Assembly (NCBI GenBank): GCA_001657295.1
Contig: LYSW01000012.1
Span: 2,572 to 66,571 of the forward strand
Reading direction: 5' to 3'
Length of the DNA: 64,000 bases
Source: Oceanicaulis sp. BBD 1991-10
GTDB lineage: Bacteria; Pseudomonadota; Alphaproteobacteria; Caulobacterales; Maricaulaceae
Positions 7,807 through 16,454 of the stretch are shown one piece after another. The notes under the pieces were generated by a model. The model was not told the DNA's origin and did not search any database. It saw nothing but the letters and a program-made list of their open reading frames with translations. The translations under genes were made by a program, and so were the position numbers. How positions within the stretch are numbered: position 1 is the first letter of the stretch; each line of letters begins with the position of its first letter.

Positions 7807-8943
7807 ATGAAACGCGAAACTCGATTAATCCATTCCGGACGGCCCCAAGGCGATCAGGGCCTGGTCAACGCCGCGGTCGAACGCGCCTCCACCGTGCTGG
7901 CCCCGACGACCGCAGAGCTTTATCAGCCCACGCCGCCGCGCCGGCATTATGCAAGGGGCGGCCTGTCGCCGAACGCCGAGCTGCGCGAAGCGTTATGCGG
8001 GCTTTACGGGGCGGACCATTGCGCCCTCGCCTCTTCGGGACTGGCCGCCGTCGTGCTGGCCATGCGAACAGCGCTGGACGGCGCCGGCGAGGCCCTGATT
8101 TCAGACAGCGTCTATGGTCCGGTCCGGCGCTTCTGCGATGAGGAATTGCCGCGCCTCGGGGTTTCAGTGCGCTACTACGATCCGCGCATCGGCGCCGATA
8201 TCGCCGCGCTGATCACGCCGGACACCAGGCTGATCGCGTTGGAATCGCCCGGGTCGCTGACGATGGAGGTGCAGGACATTCCCGCCATCGCCGCGGCCGC
8301 GCGGGCGGCGGGCGCGAAGACGGTGATCGACGACACCTGGTCGGCGGGGATGTTGATGAACCCGCTTGAGCTGGGCGTGGATTTCGCCGCCCAATCCCTG
8401 ACCAAATATGTCGGCGGCCATTCCGATTTCCTCGCCGGCGCCGTCCTGGCGCGCGGCGCCGACGCGGGCAGGCTGAAATCGCGTGAAAGCCTCTATGGGC
8501 AACATGTTTCACCCGATGACGGCTTTTTGGCGCTGCGCGGCCTGCGCACGCTCAGCCTGCGCCTTGAACGATCGGGCGCCAGCGCGCTGACGCTGGCGAA
8601 ACGGCTGGAGAACCACAAGAAAATCGCCCGCGTCTTGCATCCCGCCCTGCCCGGCAATCCCGACCACGCGATTTTCCAGCGTGACTTCTCCGGCGCCGCA
8701 GGGTGTTTCTCCGTCATTCTCGACGGGGTCGGCGCGCGTGACGGGGAAGCCGTCGCCGAACGCCTGACACTGTTCGGCCTCGGATTCTCCTGGGGCGGCT
8801 ATGAAAGCCTGGTCCTGCCCTGCGACCGCCAGATCCGGCGCACGGCGACGCCTTGGCGGGCCGAAGGCTGCCTGATCCGCTTCTCCATCGGGCTGGAGGA
8901 TGTCGACGATTTATGGGCCGACCTTCAATCAGCCCTGGCTTAG
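7807..8943 (+). CDS. metC: Cystathionine beta-lyase (Cys/Met metabolism PLP enzyme)
   Basis: Cys/Met metabolism PLP-dependent enzyme, 378 residues from ATG 7807 (MKRETRLIHSGR), the family start; the ORF track start at 7756 adds a non-homologous leader. The PLP lysine lies in SLTKYVGGHSD and the DDTWSAG motif precedes it. The C-terminus FSWGGYESLVLP is characteristic of cystathionine beta-lyases, which convert cystathionine to homocysteine. Neighbouring cysK gives a sulfur-amino-acid context. The stop overlaps that of the convergent ABC permease by two bases. Confidence 0.9.
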   Translation: MKRETRLIHSGRPQGDQGLVNAAVERASTVLAPTTAELYQPTPPRRHYARGGLSPNAELREALCGLYGADHCALASSGLAAVVLAMRTALDGAGEALISDSVYGPVRRFCDEELPRLGVSVRYYDPRIGADIAALITPDTRLIALESPGSLTMEVQDIPAIAAAARAAGAKTVIDDTWSAGMLMNPLELGVDFAAQSLTKYVGGHSDFLAGAVLARGADAGRLKSRESLYGQHVSPDDGFLALRGLRTLSLRLERSGASALTLAKRLENHKKIARVLHPALPGNPDHAIFQRDFSGAAGCFSVILDGVGARDGEAVAERLTLFGLGFSWGGYESLVLPCDRQIRRTATPWRAEGCLIRFSIGLEDVDDLWADLQSALA

Positions 8944-10118
8944 CCGTGCACGGCCAGCAGCGGTGCATTGGCCGCCCGGATCGCCGGCACGAAGCCGCCG
9001 AAAAAGCCCACGATCAACGCCAGCGCCATGCCCGACACGATGGAAGCCGGCGTCACGGCGAAGGAGAACACCACCTGGGTGAAGGAGGCGCCGCCCAGCG
9101 TCGAGGCGCTGATCCCATTGAACACGAAATAGGTGAAGACCGCGCCGATCACGCCGCCGATCAACGCCAGCATGACTGATTCCACCATTGTGCCGACGAA
9201 AGCGGGAAAGCCCGCGAAGCCGATGGCCCGCAAGGTCGCAATCTCCCGCAGGCGCGCATCGACGGACGCGTACATGGCGTTCCACGCGCCGGCGAACGCG
9301 CCCACCGCCATGATGATGGCCAAGGGCCAGCCCACGAACATGATCAGATCCTGCGTGCCGCCCACGCTCTGGGCGAAGTATTCGCGCTCATTATTCACAT
9401 CGAGATCCAGGCGCGGTTCATTCTCCACATAGGCGCGCAGCTCTTCGATCGCCTCCGGACGGGTCAGACGCACGCGCATGGACTGAAACGCATTGCCGCG
9501 CTGATAAAGGTTCTGAATGACGCCGACATCGGCCCAGATTTCAGAATCGAACACCGACCCGCCGGTCGAAAAGACGCCGACGACATTCCATTCATTCTGT
9601 CCCAGGCGGATGGTCTGGCCCAGATCAAAGCCTTCATATTCGCGGATCACGCCTTCGCCGACGACCAGCTCGTTGGAGCCTTCCGCGAACATGCGTCCGC
9701 CCAGCAGAGTGAAGCCGTCGCGCAGGCGGGCCGCTTCGGCGCCGACGCCGCGCAGGGGCAGGTTTGCGTCCGTTCCGCTGGCGCGCCGTCGCCCGTCGGC
9801 GATGACATAGAGTTCCGCTGACAGCAGCGGACGGTCGTCCTCGGTCTGCGCGATGCCCGGCGCGGTTTCGATCAGGCGCACCGTGTCACGCCCGAAGCCG
9901 GAATTAAGCTCCGCCTGCGCGCCGCTGCGCAGCATGATCGCGATGTCGTCCGCGCCGGAGCCGTTGATGGTCGCCCGAAAGCCGTTGGCCATGGACAAAA
10001 AGCCCAAAAGCACCACGACGACGAGCGCGATAGAGAAGATGGTCGCCAGCGACATGCCCCAACGCTGGGGAATGGATCGCAGATTGATCATCGTGACTGC
10101 GCCGATTTGAGCGATCAT
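8940..10118 (-). CDS. ABC transporter permease, FtsX/MacB type (second permease)
   Basis: 392-residue inner membrane protein with the MacB/FtsX layout: one N-terminal transmembrane helix (LATIFSIALVVVVLLGFLSM), a large periplasmic MacB_PCD-like domain, then three C-terminal helices. DARLREIATLRAIGF is the cytoplasmic coupling motif of this family. Last gene of a minus-strand operon, four bases after the first permease. Two dissimilar permeases suggest a heterodimer, unlike MacB, which is a homodimer fused to its ATPase. Substrate unknown. Confidence 0.88.
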   Translation of the reverse strand: MIAQIGAVTMINLRSIPQRWGMSLATIFSIALVVVVLLGFLSMANGFRATINGSGADDIAIMLRSGAQAELNSGFGRDTVRLIETAPGIAQTEDDRPLLSAELYVIADGRRRASGTDANLPLRGVGAEAARLRDGFTLLGGRMFAEGSNELVVGEGVIREYEGFDLGQTIRLGQNEWNVVGVFSTGGSVFDSEIWADVGVIQNLYQRGNAFQSMRVRLTRPEAIEELRAYVENEPRLDLDVNNEREYFAQSVGGTQDLIMFVGWPLAIIMAVGAFAGAWNAMYASVDARLREIATLRAIGFAGFPAFVGTMVESVMLALIGGVIGAVFTYFVFNGISASTLGGASFTQVVFSFAVTPASIVSGMALALIVGFFGGFVPAIRAANAPLLAVHG

Positions 10119-10122
10119 GGGA

Positions 10123-11280
10123 TCAGTCCTTGCTTAAGCCGTCGACGATGTTGAGACGCATGGCGTTGAGCGCGGGCGCCAGCCCGGTCACCACGCCGAA
10201 GCCGACCATGATCAACGCGCCGTAGATCAGTATATCGGCCGGCATGGCGAGCCCCGGGAAGCTGCCGGACAACGCTTCAGCGGCCAGGAAGATGAGGCCG
10301 GAGGCCAGGCCCAGTCCGAGCAAGCCGCCAATGAGGCTTAAAAGCACGGTTTCACCGATCACATGGCCGAAAATGCGGGGCGCGGAGAAACCCAGCGTCT
10401 TCATCACCGCGACATCGCGCCGTCGCTCATTGCCCGCCATGATCATGGTGGTGCCCACGATCATCAGGATCGTCGCAAAAGCCGCGCCCACCGCCAGGGT
10501 GACGATCAGGGCGATATTGCCGAATTGCTCCACGAAGGCGGCGCTGAACGCCGCTTCCGTCGTCGTTTCGGTTTCCGCACGCGAGTTTGCGAACAGAAAG
10601 TCGATCTCCTGGGACACCGCGTCATTGATTTCCGGATTGCCGGTGCGCAGAATCATCCAGCCGATATCGTCCTGCCCGAAGGCCCGGCTTTCATTGAAGT
10701 ATTCATAGTCGAGCAGCAGGAAATTGGTGGGCGCGGAGACCGTTTCGGACTCAAAGATCGCGCACACATCCACCTCCCAGGCGAAGGTTCCGTCCGTGCG
10801 TTGCCAGATATTCGAACTTAGCGGGAAGCGCTGTCCCAGCGTGAAATCATATTGGTCCGCCAGCGCCCGGCCGACCGCCACGCACTCGCGGCGCTCCAGC
10901 GCCTCCGCCAGACTGCCTTCGGCCACCGTCAATTCGTCATAGACGACGAAATAGCGTTCGATATTGACGGCGAAGGCCTGAACGAAATTGACCGGCTCCT
11001 GATAATAGCCGCCGAACCAGCTGGCGTGCGCGATGCTCTGCACGCCTTCAAGCGCGCCGATCCGGTCGTAATAGGCATATGGCATGGACAGGGTGAAGTT
11101 GATCTTGTTGACCGTCACCAGACGGTCCGCCGCCGCGCTGTCGGCGCCCGCTGTGAAGACCCGTGAGAACGACCCCAGCAGACCGAAGATCAGGAACGCC
11201 GTCATGATCGAAAGGATCAGAAGAATGGCCCGCGTCTTCTTGCGAAACAGGCTTTTTCGAACCAGCGTGCCGTCATTCAT
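10123..11280 (-). CDS. ABC transporter permease, FtsX/MacB type (first permease)
   Basis: 385-residue FtsX-type permease: N-terminal helix ILLILSIMTAFLIFGLLGSF, periplasmic domain, and C-terminal helices preceded by ERRRDVAVMKTLGFS, the coupling motif. Start codon overlaps the stop of the ATPase gene by four bases, so translational coupling is likely. Paired with the permease immediately downstream as the probable membrane half of one transporter. The family usually moves lipids, peptides or drugs, or transmits mechanical force; the cargo cannot be read here. Confidence 0.88.
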   Translation of the reverse strand: MNDGTLVRKSLFRKKTRAILLILSIMTAFLIFGLLGSFSRVFTAGADSAAADRLVTVNKINFTLSMPYAYYDRIGALEGVQSIAHASWFGGYYQEPVNFVQAFAVNIERYFVVYDELTVAEGSLAEALERRECVAVGRALADQYDFTLGQRFPLSSNIWQRTDGTFAWEVDVCAIFESETVSAPTNFLLLDYEYFNESRAFGQDDIGWMILRTGNPEINDAVSQEIDFLFANSRAETETTTEAAFSAAFVEQFGNIALIVTLAVGAAFATILMIVGTTMIMAGNERRRDVAVMKTLGFSAPRIFGHVIGETVLLSLIGGLLGLGLASGLIFLAAEALSGSFPGLAMPADILIYGALIMVGFGVVTGLAPALNAMRLNIVDGLSKD

Positions 11281-11969
11281 GCCACGCCCTCCCGCTCCAG
11301 GAAGCGACCCTTGTCGAGATGCAATGCGCGCTCTGCGTATCTCGCCGCGGCCGGGTCGTGGGTGACCATGACGATCGTTTTGCCCAGCTCGCGATTGAGC
11401 AGCTGCAGCGTCTCAAGAATTTCGTCCGCCGTTTCGCGGTCAAGATCGCCCGTGGGCTCATCGCAAAGCAGGACTTTGGGGTCCGCCACGATCGCCCGGG
11501 CGATGGCCACCCGTTGCTGCTGGCCGCCGGAGAGCTGGCGGGGGTAATGCTTGGCGCGATCAGAGAGTTTCACGATGTCCAGCGCGGTCTGGACCCGGCG
11601 CTTTCGCTCCTTCGGTTTCAGCTTGGTGAGCAGAAGCGGCAATTCCACATTCTGAGCCGCCGAAAGCGTGGGCATCAGATTGTAGAACTGGAAAATGAAG
11701 CCGACATTGGCCGCGCGCCATTTGGCGAGCTGGCCCTGGCTCATATTGTCGATCCGGACGCCGTCGCAGACCACGCTGCCCGAGGACGGTTTGTCGATCC
11801 CGCCTAAAAGATTGAGCAAGGTCGTCTTGCCCGATCCGGACGGTCCCATGATGGAGATGAAATCGCCCGGGGCGATCTCCATGGTCAGATCGGAAAAGAT
11901 GGTGATCGACTCCTTGCCGCGCGTATAGCGCTTGGACAGGTCGGTCAGCTGGTAAAGGGCGTCGCTCAT
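11277..11969 (-). CDS. ABC transporter ATP-binding protein, LolD/MacB family
   Basis: ATPase of about 230 residues. Walker A GPSGSGKTT, Q-loop FIFQFYNLMP, signature LSGGQQQRVAIARAI, Walker B VLLCDEPTGDLD and switch His in VMVTHD are all intact. The ORF track begins at a TTG (11978), but AGGAG sits nine bases before ATG 11969, which I prefer. FQFYNLMPTLSAAQNVELPL is typical of the LolD/MacB/FtsE group, matching the FtsX-type permeases that follow. Confidence 0.93.
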   Translation of the reverse strand: MSDALYQLTDLSKRYTRGKESITIFSDLTMEIAPGDFISIMGPSGSGKTTLLNLLGGIDKPSSGSVVCDGVRIDNMSQGQLAKWRAANVGFIFQFYNLMPTLSAAQNVELPLLLTKLKPKERKRRVQTALDIVKLSDRAKHYPRQLSGGQQQRVAIARAIVADPKVLLCDEPTGDLDRETADEILETLQLLNRELGKTIVMVTHDPAAARYAERALHLDKGRFLEREGVA

Positions 11970-12008
11970 TTTGCTCAACTCCTGGCCGGGCCGCTCGCCG
12001 GTCCGTCC

Positions 12009-13028
12009 TCAATCTTCGTCCAGAAAGGTCACGCGCGCAGCCATGTCGGGCAGGATGCGCGCATCGCGTTCATTCAAAGCCACGCGCACCTGAATGGTCG
12101 CGCGCGCCCGGTCCGCGGTCGGAATGATGGCTTCAACCCGCGCCGGTATGGTCCAGTCGGGATAGGCGTCCAGGATGGCCTCAACCGATTGGCCGGCCGA
12201 GACCCGCTGGATCTGACCCTCATTGACGTCGACCTCCAGCTCAAGGCTCTCCATGTCCACCAGGGTCGCGATGCCGGTCCGGGTGAAGCCGCCGCCGGCT
12301 GAAACCGGTGAGAGGATTTCACCGACCTGAGCGTTTTTTGCGATCACCACGCCGCCGAACGGCGCGCGCACGACATGGCGGTCGATGAAGTCCACTTGGC
12401 TGTCCACCCGGGCCTGCGCGGCCGCAGCATCGGCGCGCGCGGCGCTAAGCTGGGCGGTCAGGCTGTCGCGCTGAGCCTGGTCGGCGGTCAAAGACGCCTC
12501 GCTCGCAAAGCCGCGCTCGACCAGAGCCTGGGTGCGCTCCAGATCGACCACCGCCTCTTGACGCTGCGCCGCGAGCGAGCGCACGCGCTGCCGGGCGGAG
12601 GCGAGCTGGGCGTTGAGAAGGGCCAAGTCCAGCTGGGCGCGTTCATCATCCAGGCGGGCCAGAATCTCACCTTCGGCGACCACGGCGCCTTCTTCGATCA
12701 GCACTTCGCGAATTCGGCCGGTGATTTCCGCCGACACCGTCGCTTGACGGCGCGCCACCACATAGCCGGACGCCACCAGGCCCGAGCCGCGCGCGGCCGG
12801 CCGCAGCGAATCGGCGTTTCCACCTTCCGCCGCGCTGGGCGCTTCAACGGTTTCAGTAATGATGACCGGCTCCGGCGCCGGGCGCAGAAACCAGACCGCC
12901 GCCGCGGCCGCCGCGGCCGCGATCACCATGGCGATGATCAACGCGATCCAGCCGGGGCCGGAGCCGGCGCCGCCTTCACCGCGATCAATCGATAATGAAT
13001 GTAAGGCGCTTGTGCGCTCGTCGGACAT
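12009..13028 (-). CDS. Periplasmic adaptor (membrane fusion) protein, MacA/HlyD family
   Basis: 339-residue adaptor. A single N-terminal transmembrane segment (IALIIAMVIAAAAAAAAVWFL) anchors it to the inner membrane. The biotinyl-lipoyl-like half-motifs flank a coiled-coil hairpin rich in Ala/Gln/Arg (NAQLASARQRVRSLAAQRQE), followed by VVRAPFGGVVIAKNAQVGE and a beta-barrel domain. Heads the operon with ATPase and two permeases; 39 bases separate it from the ATPase. Together they look like a MacAB-type tripartite pump, with the outer membrane channel encoded elsewhere. Confidence 0.88.
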   Translation of the reverse strand: MSDERTSALHSLSIDRGEGGAGSGPGWIALIIAMVIAAAAAAAAVWFLRPAPEPVIITETVEAPSAAEGGNADSLRPAARGSGLVASGYVVARRQATVSAEITGRIREVLIEEGAVVAEGEILARLDDERAQLDLALLNAQLASARQRVRSLAAQRQEAVVDLERTQALVERGFASEASLTADQAQRDSLTAQLSAARADAAAAQARVDSQVDFIDRHVVRAPFGGVVIAKNAQVGEILSPVSAGGGFTRTGIATLVDMESLELEVDVNEGQIQRVSAGQSVEAILDAYPDWTIPARVEAIIPTADRARATIQVRVALNERDARILPDMAARVTFLDED

Positions 13029-13095
13029 GAACCGCCCCCGTGTCTGCCCGGTCAGCTAACCGCCCCTCAATGAGACGAGAAAGTGCCCTTTGTCA

Positions 13096-13118
13096 TGTCC
13101 CGACATTAATTCAGGACA
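13096..13118. promoter_or_regulatory. Palindromic operator candidate upstream of the efflux operon
   Basis: TGTCCCGA-N7-TCAGGACA is an inverted repeat with seven of eight arm positions matching, about 70-90 bases upstream of the adaptor gene ATG. Another GGACA half site follows at 13122-13126. The layout suits a dimeric repressor or activator controlling the MacA-like operon. No cognate regulator gene is adjacent. Confidence 0.35.
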
Positions 13119-13208
13119 CTCGGACAATCAGCTGAAAAAACACAAAATATTTGGGGCTTTTGGGCGCAGTATGGCGAAGCCTCGACCGCGCCGGCGGCAG
13201 GACAGGAC

Positions 13209-13285
13209 TGGCGACCCAGGCAGGACTCGAACCTGCAACCGTCGGATTAGAAGTCCGGTGCTCTATCCAGTTGAGCTACTGGGCC
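13209..13285 (-). tRNA. tRNA-Arg (TCT)
   Basis: Full cloverleaf on the minus strand: acceptor GGCCCAG pairs with CTGGGTC (one G-U), anticodon loop CTTCTAA gives TCT, T-loop GGTTCGAGTCC, and CCA is encoded at the 3' end. 77 bases. It reads AGA codons. Confidence 0.95.
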
Positions 13286-13306
13286 GTGTTCGGCGCCGGG
13301 CGCGGA

Positions 13307-13612
13307 TTAATGCGACCAGGGCTCCTTGCGCGCATACGCGAAATTATCGGCATAGGCCTTGATTTTCCGCGGGGTTTCGCGCGCTTCAATGACCTGGAAG
13401 GCGATGCCGTGGCGCTGAGCGTAGGCGACCGCCTCGTCTTTGGTGTCGAAATTCAGCTTCACCTGGCGGCGCGTGTCCCCGGTGCTCGCCCAGCCCATCA
13501 GCGGATCGGGACGCTTGGCCATGGCCGGTTCGAACTCCAGCATCCAGTGCTGGGACTTGGCCCGGCCCGACTGCATCGCGGTCTTCGACGGGCGATAAAT
13601 GCGCGCGAACAT
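13307..13612 (-). CDS. NADH dehydrogenase accessory subunit, NDUFS4 family
   Basis: 101-residue protein MFARIYRPSKTAMQSG with WMLEFEP, DPLMGW and the end YADNFAYARKEPWSH. This is the ETC complex I subunit (NDUFS4, 18 kDa) family found in mitochondria and alphaproteobacteria, and it binds the peripheral arm of complex I. Full length for bacterial members. Lies between two minus-strand tRNAs as a single gene. The 234 bases between its start and tRNA-Pro hold nothing I recognise. Confidence 0.9.
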   Translation of the reverse strand: MFARIYRPSKTAMQSGRAKSQHWMLEFEPAMAKRPDPLMGWASTGDTRRQVKLNFDTKDEAVAYAQRHGIAFQVIEARETPRKIKAYADNFAYARKEPWSH

Positions 13613-13846
13613 TTTTAGTCTCCGGCGTCGGACGACGCGTTCTTCATCTGCTGCTCGAAACCGCCGGGATCTAACCTGGCGGCGCCGAAGGGATCAGCCA
13701 ATCCAATAGACGCTTTCGCCCCGGTCGAACAAGCTTGATCTACGCGAGCCGAGCGTTCCGGAGCCGAACGACGCCACAGCGCCTAATTCCGGGCGGTTTC
13801 GAGCGCGCGATGACGCACGCGGCGGACGACGCCCGAAAAAGAGAAG

Positions 13847-13923
13847 TGGTCGGGGCGGCTGGATTTGAACCAACGACCCTCTGCTCCCAAAGCAGATGCG
13901 CTACCAGGCTGCGCTACGCCCCG
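13847..13923 (-). tRNA. tRNA-Pro (TGG)
   Basis: Minus-strand cloverleaf: acceptor CGGGGCG pairs with CGCCCCG, anticodon loop CTTTGGG gives TGG, T-arm GTTGGTTCAAATCCAGC, discriminator A and encoded CCA. 77 bases. Confidence 0.95.
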
Positions 13924-13967
13924 ACAGGCTGTTCGTTTAGGACCGGCGCTGTATCAGCGCAAGCGGT

Positions 13968-14556
13968 TCAACCGCCATCGCCTGCAGGCTGCTCAGGTTC
14001 CGCTTCAGAGTCGGCGTCGCCATCCGTGTCGCCGGCTTCCGCCGGCGCGGCCTGTTCGGCGGTTCCAAACAGAGAATGGCGGACCAGATCCCCTGGCGTG
14101 ATGCCCAGCTCGGCGCTGCGTCCGCCCGCAATCTCCAGCACGGAGATCACCGGAAAATCCGAATACATCGGACGCAGCGAATAGGGCACGGCGTTGGCGA
14201 CGATTTTCGCGATCGTGCCGTCGGCGCGGATATAAATGATGTCGAGCGGAATGCGGGTGTTGCGCATCCAGATCGAGATCACCTGCTCGGCTTCAAAATC
14301 GAACAGCATGCCGGCATCCGGCGCCAGGCTGTCGCGATGCATCATGCCGCGCGTGCGCGCATCCTGGGTGTCGGCCACCTCGACCGTGAAAGCCACCGGT
14401 CCGCCGTCCGTCTCAATCACCAGCGGATCGTCCGCCGTATTCGACCACCGCGTCCGGTTCGGTCGGATCAAAGGCGGTCTGGGCGATCGCGCCGGCCGAG
14501 AATGCCAGGCCGGCCAGGAGCGCGGCGAAGACGGTGATATAACGCTGGATCATCAT
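13968..14556 (-). CDS. DUF192 family exported protein, with frame break after the signal peptide
   Basis: The conserved body DPLVIETDGGPVAFTVEVAD, ARTRGMMHRDSLAPDAGMLFDF and ISIWMRNTRIPLDIIYI is clearly DUF192, a small exported family of unknown function. The ORF track starts it at an unlikely TTG. Upstream, in another frame, ATG 14553 or 14556 begins MIQRYITVFAALLAGLAFSA, a good signal peptide, which runs into TGA at 14413-14415. Deleting one base in tacggcggacg would read VVEYADDPLVIET and join the two parts. So the gene is frame-shifted in this assembly near 14437. The C-terminus is acidic and low complexity. Confidence 0.78.
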
Positions 14557-14722
14557 GAGCGGCACGCTAACTCCCTCCCTCCAGGCATGCAATCGGGTAG
14601 AGCGGCCTTAGACCATTCGCTGACTGTCATTGGCGGGCCCGCGCGTACAAAAAGCGCTTGCGTCAAGCGGGCGAAGCCGGTTCCTACGCCCTCACACGCC
14701 GACCCAGACGAAGGACATCGCC

Positions 14723-15250
14723 ATGCGCATCGACAAAATCTCTGCCGGACACAATCCCCCGGAAGACATTAATGTGATCGTGGAAGTGCCCGTCGGCGGC
14801 CAGCCGGTGAAGTATGAGCTGGAAAAGGACGCGGGCACCGTGTTCGTCGACCGCTTCCTTCACACGCCGATGCGCTATCCGTGCAATTACGGCTTCATGC
14901 CGCACACTCTTTCGGATGACGGCGATCCGATCGATGTGATGGTGCTGGGTCAGACCGAGTTGATTCCCGGCTGCGTCGTCCGTGCCCGCCCCGTCGGCGT
15001 GCTGCTGATGGAGGATGAAAGCGGCCAGGATGAAAAAATCCTGGCGGCGCCGCATCCCAAGCTGACGCCCTTTTATGACAGCATCCAGGACTATAAGGAC
15101 GTGCACGAAGCCCAGCTGGCGCGCATTACGCATTTCTTTGAGCACTATAAGGATCTCGAGCCGCGCAAATGGGTGAAGGTCCAGGGCTGGGAAGGCGCTG
15201 CGCGCGCGCACGAACTCATTGTCGAGGCCATCGAGCGCGCCAAGGGCTGA
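14723..15250 (+). CDS. ppa: Inorganic pyrophosphatase
   Basis: Soluble family I pyrophosphatase of 175 residues, hydrolysing PPi to phosphate in the cytoplasm. True start is ATG 14723 ([13 protein letters not shown]); the ORF track start lies 93 bases upstream. Metal-binding signature [11 protein letters not shown] and the [18 protein letters not shown] block are intact, as are later lysine and tyrosine residues ([10 protein letters not shown]). Monocistronic; four bases separate it from the convergent CPBP gene. Confidence 0.95.
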   Translation: MRIDKISAGHNPPEDINVIVEVPVGGQPVKYELEKDAGTVFVDRFLHTPMRYPCNYGFMPHTLSDDGDPIDVMVLGQTELIPGCVVRARPVGVLLMEDESGQDEKILAAPHPKLTPFYDSIQDYKDVHEAQLARITHFFEHYKDLEPRKWVKVQGWEGAARAHELIVEAIERAKG

Positions 15251-15254
15251 TCCC

Positions 15255-15884
15255 TCACCCCGCCACGAAGGCCATGATCGGGTAGCCGATCGCATTGCCC
15301 AGGCCATGGATCATCCAGCCTGGCGCGATAGAGCCATTGCCCAGCCGTTCATTGGCGAAGCCCATCAGCCAACCGGCCGCGCCGGGCAAAAGGAAGATGA
15401 GGACGCCGAGCGTCGGCGTGAAATCCGGTCCGCCGGGAACCAGGAAAATCAGCCAGTGCACGGCGCCGAACAGCGCCGCCTGGAGCGTGTTGCCGATCCA
15501 GAAACCTGAAAGATTGATCAAGCGCTTGCCGATCAGGCCGCGGAAGAAAATCTCCTCGGTCAGCCCGGTCTTGAAGATTGCGAGGATCAGGATCAGTGCG
15601 GCCGTGTCGCCGCTGAAGCCCTCCGCACGGATCCGGCCTGCGACCGTGCCCTCGGCCGAGGCCAGGGCGACAAAATCCGGCAGCAGATAAATCAGCGCCG
15701 TCACCGCCGACCAGATCACGAAGATCAACAGCGCCCATCCCATCGAGCGAAGCGTCGGTGCGGTCAGGCCAAGCCAAGCCCGGAAGCCCGCTCGCTTTCT
15801 CGCGAAGATGAGCCAGGCCAGACCGGCGACGATCAGCACGACAGAGAGCTGGACGACGGTGTTGATGACTTCCTGTAGGATCAT
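15255..15884 (-). CDS. CPBP family intramembrane glutamic protease
   Basis: 209-residue polytopic membrane protein (about six hydrophobic segments) of the CAAX protease/bacteriocin-processing family. Catalytic motif TEEIFFRGLIGKRL carries EExxxR, followed by the membrane FGAVHWLIF histidine and a second His in WMIHGLGNAIGY. Divergent from a MarR regulator, with a palindrome in the 66-base gap, so MarR control is likely. Substrate unknown. Confidence 0.87.
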   Translation of the reverse strand: MILQEVINTVVQLSVVLIVAGLAWLIFARKRAGFRAWLGLTAPTLRSMGWALLIFVIWSAVTALIYLLPDFVALASAEGTVAGRIRAEGFSGDTAALILILAIFKTGLTEEIFFRGLIGKRLINLSGFWIGNTLQAALFGAVHWLIFLVPGGPDFTPTLGVLIFLLPGAAGWLMGFANERLGNGSIAPGWMIHGLGNAIGYPIMAFVAG

Positions 15885-15901
15885 CCTCGCGCCTTCATAT
15901 A

Positions 15902-15919
15902 AATCTTTATGTAAAGATT
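15902..15919. promoter_or_regulatory. Perfect palindrome, probable MarR operator
   Basis: AATCTTTA-TG-TAAAGATT: eight-base arms with no mismatch, in the only AT-rich stretch of the 66-base divergent gap between the CPBP protease and the MarR gene. Symmetric 16-20 base operators in such gaps are the norm for MarR autoregulation. Confidence 0.65.
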
Positions 15920-15950
15920 ATTGGCGAGGATGGAGCGATTGGCAAGTTAA

Positions 15951-16454
15951 ATGGCGAAACCGACCCAAAGCATTGACCTTGTGGATGAAATCGTCGCCGC
16001 CTTTGGCCGGGAGCGCGCCGACGTGCAGCCTCACCTGCTGGAATTGGCGAGCCGGCTGATTGTCGTCGGCCGTTTGCTCGAAGGCCGGGGCGCCCGTCTG
16101 ATCACGGCGCTGGGCGGCCATTACACCGATTATGACGTGCTGGGCATGTTGCGCACCGCCGGTCCCCCTTTCGAAATGACGCCGGCCTTGTTGATGCGGC
16201 GGGTCATGCTGAGCTCCGGGGCTATGACGGCCTGCCTGAAGCGCATGGAGCGCCAGGATCTGGTCACCCGCCGCACCGACGAGACCGACCGGCGCGTCAA
16301 ACATGTCCGACTGACTCCCAAAGGCGCGGCGATCGCGGAGGAGGCCCTCACCCGCCGCTATGCCGATCTGGAGCAGGTCTTGGGCGGCCTGACGCGCGCG
16401 GAGGCCGACCGGCTCATCGGGTTGCTGCGCAAGACCGGCGCGCTCTTGTCATGA
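15951..16454 (+). CDS. MarR family transcriptional regulator
   Basis: 167 residues with the winged-helix MarR layout: dimerisation helices at both ends, recognition helix around LSSGAMTACLKRMERQDLV, wing RRTDETDRRVKHVRLTPKG. Likely binds the palindrome upstream and controls itself, the ACT-domain gene coupled to it by an ATGA overlap, and the divergent protease. The long N-terminal helix is typical of regulators that bind small phenolic or other ligands; the ligand is not known. Confidence 0.92.
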   Translation: MAKPTQSIDLVDEIVAAFGRERADVQPHLLELASRLIVVGRLLEGRGARLITALGGHYTDYDVLGMLRTAGPPFEMTPALLMRRVMLSSGAMTACLKRMERQDLVTRRTDETDRRVKHVRLTPKGAAIAEEALTRRYADLEQVLGGLTRAEADRLIGLLRKTGALLS

